DNA of 64,000 nucleotides from Myxococcus guangdongensis (GTDB lineage: Bacteria > Myxococcota > Myxococcia > Myxococcales > Myxococcaceae), in NCBI RefSeq assembly GCF_024198255.1, contig NZ_JAJVKW010000024.1:1-64000 (forward strand), written 5' to 3'. Below, one piece after another: positions 1 to 7,033 of the stretch; within the stretch, counting starts at the first letter, position 1, and the number at the start of each line of letters is the position of its first letter. Under the pieces are notes generated by a model that worked only from the letters and a program-made list of their open reading frames with translations, ran no database searches and was not told where the DNA came from. The translations under genes were made by a program, and so were the position numbers.

Positions 1-113
1 CGTTTGAACTGCTCCCACCGTCGGTTCTTCGGTCGGTCCTCGAAGGGGCCGGCCACCAGCCTGCACTTCTCTTCCTCGGTCATCTCTCGCTGCTGCCCGT
101 TCTGCTCTGCCAT
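1..113 (-). CDS. Hypothetical protein, N-terminus only (cut by window edge)
   Basis: An ATG at 113-111 is preceded on the minus strand by a good ribosome binding site (AAGGGGGCAGGAC). The frame stays open for 37 codons to the window edge. The visible protein starts MAEQNGQQREMTEEEKC and is charged and hydrophilic. It diverges from the gene at 404. I do not recognise it; by position it belongs to the integrated element. Confidence 0.5.
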   Translation of the reverse strand, partial: MAEQNGQQREMTEEEKCRLVAGPFEDRPKNRRWEQFK

Positions 114-244
114 GTCCTGCCCCCTTGTTAGTGCTGTGCTTCGAGACGTCCTCGCTGGCCACCCAGCTCGCGCCCACCCAGCCCCGCTCTCCCTCCCGGG
201 AGCCCCATCCGTCCGTCGAATCGACGAAGTGGACAGTAAAGCTA

Positions 245-266
245 CAATCTTTATTGGTCAAGATTG
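245..266. promoter_or_regulatory. Inverted repeat in the AT-rich divergent spacer
   Basis: CAATCTT (245-251) and AAGATTG (260-266) form a perfect 7-bp inverted repeat around 8 bases. A 10-bp palindrome TCGATATCGA follows at 269-278. The 114-403 spacer is the most AT-rich stretch near the left edge and separates two divergent element genes, so an operator or promoter region is plausible. No regulator can be assigned. Confidence 0.3.
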
Positions 267-403
267 ATTCGATATCGATGTCGGTTTGATGTAGATGTAG
301 GCAAGATGGGTGCTGCGGTGGAAAGAGGCAGCTAGGCTCGTAAACGAGGGGTAACGTGGGACACAGAGCTACAGGTGCTGCCCATAAGAGGAGTGCAGAG
401 CGG

Positions 404-742
404 ATGATTCCGACCAAGCCCTCAAAGAAGCGTGAGGAGGCATCTCCGGATGCAGAGAAACGCAAGCTCATCAATTTCGTCCCAGACCCGGACGTCGATG
501 ACTTCCTGTCGGCCATGAAGGAGCAGGGTGTCCCTATGCGGAAGACGATTCAGGACGCGATCCGCATCTGTCGCGATGCGGCAGAGAGGATGGGACGAGA
601 GGCTTGGTTCGAGGTCGAGAAGCAGGCCAAGGTCCGAGGCGTGAGCATCGGTGCGATTCTTGCGGAGCTGGCAGGCCCAGCCTTGGGGGCGGCCATCAAG
701 GAGAGCGGGCCGTCGGCATCAAAGAAGGGAGGCAAGGGCTGA
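404..742 (+). CDS. Small ribbon-helix-helix-like protein of the element
   Basis: 112 residues. I start at the ATG at 404 because AAGAGGAG lies about ten bases upstream; an in-frame start at 356 has no comparable site. After a basic N-terminus comes a short strand (LINFVPDPDV) and two predicted helices (DDFLSAMKEQG and RKTIQDAIRICRDAAERM). This is the order of a CopG/Arc-type DNA-binding fold, though similarity is weak. The C-terminus is Lys/Gly/Ser-rich. The stop codon overlaps a downstream ATG (TGATG at 740-744). Function unknown; a DNA-binding role in element control is inference. Confidence 0.6.
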   Translation: MIPTKPSKKREEASPDAEKRKLINFVPDPDVDDFLSAMKEQGVPMRKTIQDAIRICRDAAERMGREAWFEVEKQAKVRGVSIGAILAELAGPALGAAIKESGPSASKKGGKG

Positions 743-781
743 TGGCGACCAAGATCATCCGCAGACCAAGTAGGAGCCGGC

Positions 782-850
782 ATGTCGGGTCTATCGGCTA
801 TAGAGCGGCCAGTCGAGGAGCGAGCCGGACATGCGAGCAGGCGTGAATAA
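782..850 (+). CDS. Possible 22-codon peptide (leader-like)
   Basis: ATG at 782 follows AGGAGCCGGC, a well-placed ribosome binding site. It opens a 22-codon frame (MSGLSAIERPVEERAG...) ending at TAA 848-850. The end overlaps, in another frame, the start of the next gene at 831. It could be a coupled leader peptide or chance; nothing else supports it. Confidence 0.2.
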   Translation: MSGLSAIERPVEERAGHASRRE

Positions 851-1757
851 TCGAGGAGGTGCTACGTCGGAGCCCGTGCGCGCAGGAGGGGAGTCGCGCG
901 CGATTCCCGCTCCGGCTTGGGATGGCGGCCCGTTGGGGCCGTTCCACGTGAGTCGGAGACTTCATCGAGGCTCCGACATGTCGGTCTATGAGGGTCAAGA
1001 AAAGGAAACTGGCACGCCCTGCGTGTCGGTAACTCCCGGACGCAACAAGGAACAGTGGGGACCGCTCGAGCCGTTTCACGTCGAGGTGGTCTGCGGAGAT
1101 TCACCTCCGCACATCACGATGGTGGTGAAGCGTTCTCCGGGCACCATCGAGGATGTGGCCGTGGGGCTGGGGAGGATCGCGAGTGGGTTGGCTCGTGTCG
1201 ACACGCGCGAGGAGGTGAAGGAACACCTCCGGGGGGGCGGGAAGCGCCACCTCGAACGCGCACGGTCCCGGGTGACGTTTGTTCGACTCGCCGCGTCCGC
1301 AGCTGCGCTCTCTGGCGTGATAGCTGCTGGAGCAGGGGTGCTCAGCATGGATTCGCCAGAGAAGGAGTCCACCCTGAACCGCCCTGTTGTCGCGCTGCCC
1401 GGCGCGCAAGGCGATATGGCAGTGGCTAATGTCATCGACTCGACTTGGATGACGAGTGTTGCCGAAGCGGCTCTCACTGCACCTGAGCCAATCGAGGACC
1501 TCCCCCTTGTCGTCTTCTTCCCGCCTGACGCGATCCTTGCTCCGATGCCGAAGCCATGGAGTTGGCAGCTTCGCAACCCGGAGACCTGCGTTGGCGCGAA
1601 GAAGAAGTTTATCGAGGGTGGATGCTGGCGCGAGTTCAACGACGATCCTCCCTGCCCAGAATCGTATCTGCATGGCGACAAGTGCTGGATCCCGGTGGCG
1701 GCGCCAGGTCAGAAGCCGCCCAAGACAATTCCCCACGTCGCGGGCCCAGCTCGATAA
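831..1757 (+). CDS. Membrane protein with relic kinase N-lobe and Cys-rich C-terminus, no kinase core
   Basis: 308 residues. GPLGPFHVSRRLHRGSD (about 33-49) followed by MSVYEGQEKETG reads like the first strands of a myxobacterial Ser/Thr kinase. However, the glycine loop is degraded and the VAIK lysine is absent. No HRD or DFG motif follows, so the catalytic core is missing. GPLxPFHV recurs at about 77-84. A juxtamembrane helix leads to one membrane segment (about 152-172). The outer domain ends in a Cys/Trp-rich module (TCVGAKKK, GGCWRE, PPCPESY, DKCWIP) like the tails of several myxobacterial kinases, from family knowledge. Start ATG 831 follows GAGGAGCGAG. Likely not a kinase; role unknown. 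Confidence 0.55.
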   Translation: MRAGVNNRGGATSEPVRAGGESRAIPAPAWDGGPLGPFHVSRRLHRGSDMSVYEGQEKETGTPCVSVTPGRNKEQWGPLEPFHVEVVCGDSPPHITMVVKRSPGTIEDVAVGLGRIASGLARVDTREEVKEHLRGGGKRHLERARSRVTFVRLAASAAALSGVIAAGAGVLSMDSPEKESTLNRPVVALPGAQGDMAVANVIDSTWMTSVAEAALTAPEPIEDLPLVVFFPPDAILAPMPKPWSWQLRNPETCVGAKKKFIEGGCWREFNDDPPCPESYLHGDKCWIPVAAPGQKPPKTIPHVAGPAR

Positions 1758-1774
1758 TGTCGACTTGATTTCCC

Positions 1775-1794
1775 CCGCTATCCAGTGGTAGCGG
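1775..1794 (+). terminator. Hairpin downstream of the relic-kinase gene
   Basis: CCGCTA (1775-1780) pairs with TAGCGG (1789-1794). The stem can extend inward by TC/GG to a four-base loop. It starts 17 bases after the stop at 1757. There is no clear T-run after it, so intrinsic termination is only possible. Confidence 0.35.
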
Positions 1795-2229
1795 TGATAA
1801 CAAGATTTTAGACGCGCACCCATCGCTGACTTCCGGCAGCGATTACAGCTCACGACTGTTGTCGCACGTGTAATGCGTGCGGCCGGGATGCGCCCCGCTA
1901 GGAGCCCGGAAGCCCTGGCGGGGCCATCTTCTTCGGAGGGCGTAGTGGGTCGCCGCCTTGCAGTTTGTCCCCTCAGTGTCGAGTCGGTGCGCGGTGAGTC
2001 TCTGTCTCTCCCGCTCGCCGTGTCTCCATTGACCTGGATGGTGCGTCCGTCCCCTGGACGAGTCCTTCGTTCCTCCATGCCAGATGTCTCTGTGCTCCTG
2101 GAGAAACACGTCTCACGACGTGTCGTTCCTGGGCGCTCCTGGGCGTACCTCCCGTCCCCCTGAGTTGGCGCAGTCGTTGCTAGTGGCGCAGGTGCGCTCT
2201 GCCGATTCTCGGCGTGTATCTCTTCAGGC

Positions 2230-2271
2230 ACTCTGACAACCTAAGAGGTAAGGTAACAGAGTCCATACCTA
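2230..2271. promoter_or_regulatory. Cluster of AGGTA/TACCT repeats before the excisionase-like gene
   Basis: Within 42 bases there are an outer inverted repeat (ACTCTG 2230-2235 and CAGAGT 2257-2262), an inner one (ACCT 2239-2242 and AGGT 2246-2249), two abutting AGGTA units (2246-2255) and an inverted TACCT (2266-2270). This density just upstream of 2309 suggests a binding site for the element's own small HTH protein or for integrase arm sites. No experimental basis. Confidence 0.4.
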
Positions 2272-2308
2272 ATTTTTGTTCAGTGCGAGAGTCCGGGCAG
2301 GGATTGAG

Positions 2309-2608
2309 ATGAATCAGGCAGAACTGGAAGCACTCTTCAGGCGAATCATCCGTGAGGAGATCGGTGCCGCGCTGGCTGGCACCGAACAGGAGCTTCTCTC
2401 TATCGCTGAGGCTGCCGCCCTAATCCGTGGTGGTGAGCGGACCATCCAGGGTTGGTTCCGCGATGGCTCGCTCAAACGACGAGGAAAAGGGCGGAAGGTG
2501 CTGGTGAGCCGAAAGGAACTGATGGCTGCGCTTGAGCGAGAGCCTGGAGCGCTCTCCGCAAGCGAAGTCGACGCTCGTGCCGACCATTTGCTTGGGAGGG
2601 TTGGCTGA
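2309..2608 (+). CDS. Excisionase-like helix-turn-helix protein
   Basis: 99 residues from ATG 2309, chosen because GGGCAGGGA sits about eight bases upstream; a TTG in frame at 2276 is less likely. The centre (LLSIAEAAALIRGGERTIQGWFRDGSLKRRG split over about 30-62) is the MerR/excisionase-type winged helix that bends att DNA. The stop overlaps the integrase ATG (ATGA at 2605-2608), so the two are translationally coupled. In myxophage Mx8 a small gene directly upstream of int occupies the same place. Role as recombination directionality factor or int regulator is inferred from fold and position. Confidence 0.7.
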   Translation: MNQAELEALFRRIIREEIGAALAGTEQELLSIAEAAALIRGGERTIQGWFRDGSLKRRGKGRKVLVSRKELMAALEREPGALSASEVDARADHLLGRVG

Positions 2609-4188
2609 TGTCCGAAAAGAAGGAGCGAGCGAAACGGCGCGAGAAGGGCGCGGCTCGTAAAGGCTCCGTCTACCAGCGGGGTGACTCGCCGTTTTGGTGG
2701 CTCGCCTTCTACAACGAGGCGGGGAAGCGAAAGCTGAAGTCGTCAGGGACGGCCGACAAGGACGAGGCAGCGAAGCTCCTCGCGACCGTGGAGCGGAAAG
2801 TTAAGGCCGCCCAGGCTGTAGGCGTTGATGGTGGCGGCCGGCTCCTTGTCCGAGAGTATGCCGACCGATGGCTGGCAGTCCGTGAGAAGCGACGTCACGC
2901 CTCCTTCAAGCAGGAGCGAAGCAGGCTCCGCTACGCCATGAAGGAGATTGGCGATCTAGTACTGGCTGACGTGCGGTACCGACATATCCGCGACATGGTC
3001 CTGAACCTCAAGTCGTCGGGAGACCATGCACCGCGCTCAGTCCGCGCCATCTATGCGACGGTCCAGTCGTTGTTTTCGACGGCGCTTGAGGATGAACTCA
3101 TCGGAGCAACACCCTGCACGATACGTCCGGCATCGAAGGTCCTGCCACCTATCGTCGACAAGGACCCCTACTGGCGCAAGACCGCCGTCTTCGAGCGAGG
3201 CGAAGTCGAGCAGCTCATCTCAAGTCGCCTGATTCCTGAGGACAGGCGAGTGCTCTATGCGCTCGCCTTCTTGGGCGACTTCCGAATCAGCGAGTCATCT
3301 GCCCTGCCGTGGAAGGCCTACGACCCCAAGAGGAAGCCGCTGGGCTCTATCACTGTGGCGCGCAGCTTCAGTCGGACCTTGAAGTCCGTGAAGGAGGTGA
3401 AGACGCGAGTCGTCCGCGAGATGCCGGTCCACCCCCTTCTTGCCCGGATTCTTGCTGACTGGTGGGAAGAGGGCTGGGAGCGCCTGATGGGCCGTGCTCC
3501 GACCCTGGACGACATTCTGATTCCATCCAGGAAGGGGAACAACCGGCGTGCGACGCGGTCTCTTGAGGCACTGCATCGAGACCTGGATCTCCTCGGATTG
3601 AGGAAGCGCCGCATGCACGACGCGAGGCGGACGTTCATCTCACTCGCGCAGGAGGATGGCGGGCGGCCGGAGATTCTCCAATGGGTTACTCACGGGAAGC
3701 CCCAGCGGCGCGACCTTGAACAGATGGGCGAGTACACCACGCTGCCGTGGAGCACGTTCTGCACAGAGGTCGCGAAGCTCAAGATCTCCTACCCGGGAAA
3801 CATCAGGAAGGGTTCGTTTAGCTACGTCTCTGCTACGCAACTGGTTGGCTGGAAGAATCCGAAACAAAATCAGGTGATTATGAGCGACAGCCTTGGAAGA
3901 GGTCAGAACGAAGGATTCGAACCTTCTCCTCAAGATCCAATGTCTTGTGCTCTACCAGGTGAGCTAGTTCTGAGCAGTCCCTGGAAGGGGTTGCTCGCTT
4001 TGGCTTTCGCGGCGGCCGGCCGGACGCCCCGATGTGAGGGAGTCACCGCGGACGATGGACCCGGGGGACACCCTGTCCGGCCCACGAGCGCAGAGCGCCC
4101 ATGCCCGGATTCGGGAGCCCGGGGACAGCCCCGTGACACCTCTGGAATGCGTCGGGGGCGAGGGACGCGGGCGCCGCGTCGGGGCTGA
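2608..4188 (+). CDS. Tyrosine recombinase (integrase) with host-encoded C-terminal tail
   Basis: 526 residues. SAM-like core-binding domain about 80-165 and catalytic domain about 195-395. The catalytic set is visible: Arg226 (GDFRISES), a lysine near 262-265, His337-x-x-Arg340 (MHDARRTF), His362 (VTHGK) and the nucleophile Tyr376 (GEYTTLPW). It would integrate and excise the element at an attachment site. From about residue 432 the frame runs antisense through the tRNA-like sequence. Residues after about 456 come from DNA to the right of the junction and have no recombinase character (Pro/Gly/Arg-rich). This is the expected product when attP lies inside int and integration replaces its 3' end, as documented for Mx8. 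Confidence 0.85.
   Translation: MSEKKERAKRREKGAARKGSVYQRGDSPFWWLAFYNEAGKRKLKSSGTADKDEAAKLLATVERKVKAAQAVGVDGGGRLLVREYADRWLAVREKRRHASFKQERSRLRYAMKEIGDLVLADVRYRHIRDMVLNLKSSGDHAPRSVRAIYATVQSLFSTALEDELIGATPCTIRPASKVLPPIVDKDPYWRKTAVFERGEVEQLISSRLIPEDRRVLYALAFLGDFRISESSALPWKAYDPKRKPLGSITVARSFSRTLKSVKEVKTRVVREMPVHPLLARILADWWEEGWERLMGRAPTLDDILIPSRKGNNRRATRSLEALHRDLDLLGLRKRRMHDARRTFISLAQEDGGRPEILQWVTHGKPQRRDLEQMGEYTTLPWSTFCTEVAKLKISYPGNIRKGSFSYVSATQLVGWKNPKQNQVIMSDSLGRGQNEGFEPSPQDPMSCALPGELVLSSPWKGLLALAFAAAGRTPRCEGVTADDGPGGHPVRPTSAERPCPDSGARGQPRDTSGMRRGRGTRAPRRG
3902..3973 (-). tRNA. tRNA-like cloverleaf, anticodon position TTG (Gln), with A33
   Basis: Read on the minus strand, all four stems pair perfectly: acceptor TCAGAAC/GTTCTGA, D stem GCTC/GAGC, anticodon stem CAAGA/TCTTG and T stem GAAGG/CCTTC. 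T8, A14, G18G19, A21 and the T loop TTCGAAT are conserved. The seven-base anticodon loop is CATTGGA, which puts TTG at 34-36. However, position 33 is A instead of the near-invariant U, and no CCA is encoded (discriminator C, then C, T). It lies antisense within the integrase 3' end, so it is probably the attachment target. It may be a diverged or inactivated tRNA-Gln. Confidence 0.6.
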
Positions 4189-4191
4189 CAG

Positions 4192-4599
4192 TCAGCTCAT
4201 CTTCTCCAGCAGGGCCCGCAGCTCCGCCTGCTGTGCGGCGGTCAGCCGTCCGAGCTTCGTGCCGAACGCCTCCGAGAGCAGCGTCGTCCCCTGCTGCATG
4301 ACCTTGCGGCCGGCCGAGGTGAGCTGCAGGCGGTGACGCCGCAGGTCCGCGGTATCAATTTCACGGCGCAGGAACCCCGCGGCCTCGAGCCGCTTCACGT
4401 ACAGCGTCACCGAGGGCTTGGGGATGCAGAGGGCTGCCGCCAGCTCGGCCGGGTAGGGGTGCGCGTCCACCTCCGCCAGCACGAACAGCTCCTTCGTCTC
4501 CAGGCCCAACGCGGCGATGTCGGAGGCGACACTGGCTATCACCGACATCAACAGCCGGTGGTTCAACGACCAGATTCTCGCCGGGTCGATTTTCGACAT
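4192..4599 (-). CDS. MarR-family transcriptional regulator
   Basis: 135 residues with a winged helix at about 35-100 (ELAAALCIPKPSVTLYVKRLEAAGFLRRE contains the recognition helix and start of the wing) and flanking dimerisation helices. MarR proteins usually repress a neighbouring gene until a small ligand binds. It is divergent from the aldo/keto reductase at 4692, and an inverted repeat (4620-4649) lies between them. This suggests it controls itself and that reductase. Its stop is three bases from the integrase stop, convergent. First host gene to the right of the element. Confidence 0.85.
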   Translation of the reverse strand: MSKIDPARIWSLNHRLLMSVIASVASDIAALGLETKELFVLAEVDAHPYPAELAAALCIPKPSVTLYVKRLEAAGFLRREIDTADLRRHRLQLTSAGRKVMQQGTTLLSEAFGTKLGRLTAAQQAELRALLEKMS

Positions 4600-4619
4600 G
4601 GAGCCTTGCGCGGAAATTG

Positions 4620-4649
4620 GTTCAACATTAACCCAGTTCCAGATTGAAC
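4620..4649. promoter_or_regulatory. Candidate MarR operator
   Basis: GTTCAA (4620-4625) and TTGAAC (4644-4649) form a perfect inverted repeat in the 92-base spacer between the divergent MarR gene and the aldo/keto reductase. Half-sites are 24 bases apart centre to centre, about two helical turns. Assignment to MarR rests on position only. Confidence 0.4.
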
Positions 4650-4691
4650 TAAATCGTCGTCCTCACAATGTAGCACTCCTCTGGAGTCCAC

Positions 4692-5777
4692 ATGCCTCTC
4701 AACCACTACGTGACGCTGGGCCGCTCGGGCCTGCGCGTGAGCCCGCTGTGCCTTGGTGCGATGACGTTCGGTGAAGACCTCGGCTGGGGGTCGAGCGTGG
4801 AGGAGTCCCAGCAAATCATCGACCGCTACATCGAGCTCGGCGGCAACTTCATCGACACGGCGAACTTCTACACGAAGAGCCACTCCGAGAAGATCATCGG
4901 CGACCACGTCGGTCGCCACCCGGCCCGGCGAGACCGGCTGGTCATCGCGACGAAGTTCAGCGGGAATCTGTACCCCGGCGACCCGAACGGCGGCGGCTCC
5001 GGCCGCAAGTCCATCGTCGCGGCCTGCGAGAACTCGCTGCGCCGCCTGCAGACCGACTACATCGACCTCTACTGGCTGCACAACTGGGACATCCACACGC
5101 CGATTGAAGAGACGATGGCCGCGCTCGAGGACCTGGTGCGCGCCGGCAAGGTCCGCTACCTCGGCGTCTCGGACACGCCCGCATGGAAGATTGCCCAGGC
5201 CAACGTGATGGCCCACTTCCGCGGCTGGTCCTCGTTCATCGGGCTGCAAATCGAATACTCCCTGCTCGAGCGCAGCGTGGAGCAGGAGCTGGTGCCCATG
5301 GCGCTGGAGCTCGGGCTCGGCATCACCCCGTGGTCCCCGCTCAAGAGCGGCGCGCTCAGCGGCAAGTACACGCGCGCGAACGCCGGGCAGCAGAAGGGTG
5401 ACCGCGGCGCCTTCGTGGAGTCGTACCTGAACGAGAAGACCTACGCGCTCGTCGACGCGCTCGGCGTCATCGCCAAGGAGCAGGGGAGCACCATCGCGCG
5501 CGTGGCCCTGGCCTGGGTGCAGGCGCAGCCGGGCGTGAGCTCGACCATCATCGGCGCCCGGCGCCTGTCCCAGCTCGAGGACAACGTGGGTGCCCTCGAG
5601 GTGAAGCTGAGCGCCGAGCAGCTCGGCCGGCTCGACGCGCTCAGCAAGCCGACCTTCGGCTTCCCCCAGAGCATGCAGCCCATCTTCCCCGCCATCCACA
5701 ACGGCGGCACGACGGTGAACGGCGTCTTCATGGAGCCGTCCCCGTTCGGTGTGGTGAAGGGCGACAAGCCCTACTGA
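4692..5777 (+). CDS. Aldo/keto reductase
   Basis: 361 residues, a complete (beta/alpha)8 NADPH-dependent oxidoreductase reducing aldehydes or ketones. The catalytic tetrad is visible: Asp55 (FIDTANFY), Tyr60, Lys88 (IATKFSG) and His130 (LYWLHNWD). The cofactor-binding end has GARRLSQLEDN. Substrate cannot be read from sequence. ATG 4692 follows the candidate operator region by about 40 bases, so MarR control (for example by electrophiles) is likely. The 3' end overlaps the convergent lipoprotein gene by seven bases. Confidence 0.9.
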   Translation: MPLNHYVTLGRSGLRVSPLCLGAMTFGEDLGWGSSVEESQQIIDRYIELGGNFIDTANFYTKSHSEKIIGDHVGRHPARRDRLVIATKFSGNLYPGDPNGGGSGRKSIVAACENSLRRLQTDYIDLYWLHNWDIHTPIEETMAALEDLVRAGKVRYLGVSDTPAWKIAQANVMAHFRGWSSFIGLQIEYSLLERSVEQELVPMALELGLGITPWSPLKSGALSGKYTRANAGQQKGDRGAFVESYLNEKTYALVDALGVIAKEQGSTIARVALAWVQAQPGVSSTIIGARRLSQLEDNVGALEVKLSAEQLGRLDALSKPTFGFPQSMQPIFPAIHNGGTTVNGVFMEPSPFGVVKGDKPY

Positions 5778-6739
5778 GGCGGGAGCCTGGGCAGCAGCGG
5801 CAGGGGCACCGAGGCCGTCGTCTGGGACTGCGCCGGAGTCACGAGCGCGGGCTCGGCCTCGGGCGGCTCGGTGGGAGTCATCGGCTGGCAGCTCGGGGGT
5901 TCCTGGGACGCGTTCGCCTCGCTCGACGGGGCGGACGCGGTGGTCTGTGAGGCGCCGCGCTTCGCGGGCAGCGAACACATGGACGCGGGCGTCGCCACCG
6001 TGGGCCGTGCCACGCGAGGCGGCGGCGCGTCACCACGCGAGCGCGAATCGCCTCGTGATTGTGAGTCGCTGCGGGTGTCCGACCTGCCTTCACTCGTCGA
6101 CGAGGAGGTGGCCGTCGCCACCGCGGACGGAGTCGGACGCTTCGCCGCCTCGCCGAGCGCCGTCGCCAGTCGTCCGTTGCTCTCGTGCATCTGGTCTCGC
6201 GCGCGGTCCAGGCTCGCCTGTGAGTGCGCGCGCTGCTGGTCCATGCTGTCCTGGAGTCGCTCGCGCTCTTTCAGCAGCTCCGCCTGGGCGGCATCGCGCT
6301 GGGCATCCAGCTTCGTGCGGTACTGCTCCCGCTCCTGCTCCTGGTTGGCGCGCAGGGTGTCGCGCTCCTTGGAGACATCGCTGAGCTGCGCCTCCAGCGC
6401 GCCCTTCTCCGCGGAGAGCATCCGCTCCGTGGTCACCATGCAGGCCTCGAGCACCTTCTCGTCCGGCTCGCGCACGGGCAGGGGTTCACCCCGGTTCCAC
6501 GCCACCATGGCGCTGCTCTGCCAGCGGTAGTCCGCGTGCATCACGCACTCCTGCACCAGTCGCGTGAGCCGGTCCGCGGACCACTCCGGCTTCGGTCGGG
6601 AGCATGGACCCACCTCTTCCCTGAATGTGGAGGGGAACGTGCGGGTCTGCTTCACCCAGCAACCGTCACGCTGCTCCACCTTCACCGATGCGCACCCGCT
6701 CGCAGCCACCACGAGCACCAACGCCGCCACTCGCCTCAT
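5771..6739 (-). CDS. Coiled-coil lipoprotein
   Basis: 322 residues from ATG 6739, which has GGAGGAGGGG directly upstream; further upstream codons lack coding character. Signal MRRVAALVLVVAASGC ends in a lipobox, so it is probably a lipoprotein. A Cys-containing N-terminal domain (about 22-90) is followed by a long charged helix rich in Glu, Gln and Arg (about 95-200), probably a coiled coil. The tail is Ser/Pro/Thr/Ala-rich and low in complexity. Looks like a periplasmic or surface-tethered spacer protein; no family recognised. Confidence 0.75.
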   Translation of the reverse strand: MRRVAALVLVVAASGCASVKVEQRDGCWVKQTRTFPSTFREEVGPCSRPKPEWSADRLTRLVQECVMHADYRWQSSAMVAWNRGEPLPVREPDEKVLEACMVTTERMLSAEKGALEAQLSDVSKERDTLRANQEQEREQYRTKLDAQRDAAQAELLKERERLQDSMDQQRAHSQASLDRARDQMHESNGRLATALGEAAKRPTPSAVATATSSSTSEGRSDTRSDSQSRGDSRSRGDAPPPRVARPTVATPASMCSLPAKRGASQTTASAPSSEANASQEPPSCQPMTPTEPPEAEPALVTPAQSQTTASVPLPLLPRLPPQ

Positions 6740-7033
6740 GACGCCCCTCCTCCATCCCACCCGCCGGCCCAGGTTCCGCGCTTCGCCCCGGATGCACGGT
6801 AGGAACGTCACCAACACCTGCCCATTCGGCCCAGCCCTCACGCACAAGGCACGTGTCGCGGACTCGACGCCCGAAGGCAGACAGCCGAGCTCGCGCTGAC
6901 CCATCCCCGTGTGCTGCCCAACGCTCCCGAGTGGAGTCGAGAGTGAGCAGACAGACGAGGGCCGTGTCCCTTGCTCGCGCACTTGGGGGCCCGGAATCTC
7001 ATGCCTCCAGGGCCTCGTCGCGCGGCGAGACGC

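Larger units (their letters stand above)
1758..2308. other. 551-base non-coding stretch of the element
   Basis: No convincing gene. Open frames here have neither ribosome binding sites nor the codon bias of the neighbours. It holds the hairpin at 1775-1794 just after the preceding gene and the repeat-rich region 2230-2271 before the excisionase-like gene. The remainder (about 1800-2225) shows nothing I can name. Confidence 0.5.
1..3975. mobile_element. End of an integrated phage or integrative element (partial)
   Basis: The stretch from the left edge to the tRNA-like sequence at 3902-3973 carries element-type genes: a ribbon-helix-helix-like protein, an excisionase-like protein and a tyrosine integrase reading outward. 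It also contains more A and T than the DNA to its right. The junction with ordinary chromosome is placed at the tRNA-like sequence because the integrase frame crosses it and continues into host-like DNA. The other end, and therefore the duplicated attachment core, lies outside the window. The layout (small gene, integrase, attachment site inside the integrase 3' end, tRNA target) is what is known for myxophage Mx8; identity with Mx8 is not claimed. Confidence 0.6.

Noticed and set aside
1873..2163. 96-codon plus-strand frame in the 551-base spacer
   Set aside because: No ribosome binding site, no codon bias and no recognisable product.
1101..2231. 376-codon minus-strand frame in the element
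   Set aside because: It is antisense to the relic-kinase gene, which has better start signals, a membrane segment and a known-type Cys module.
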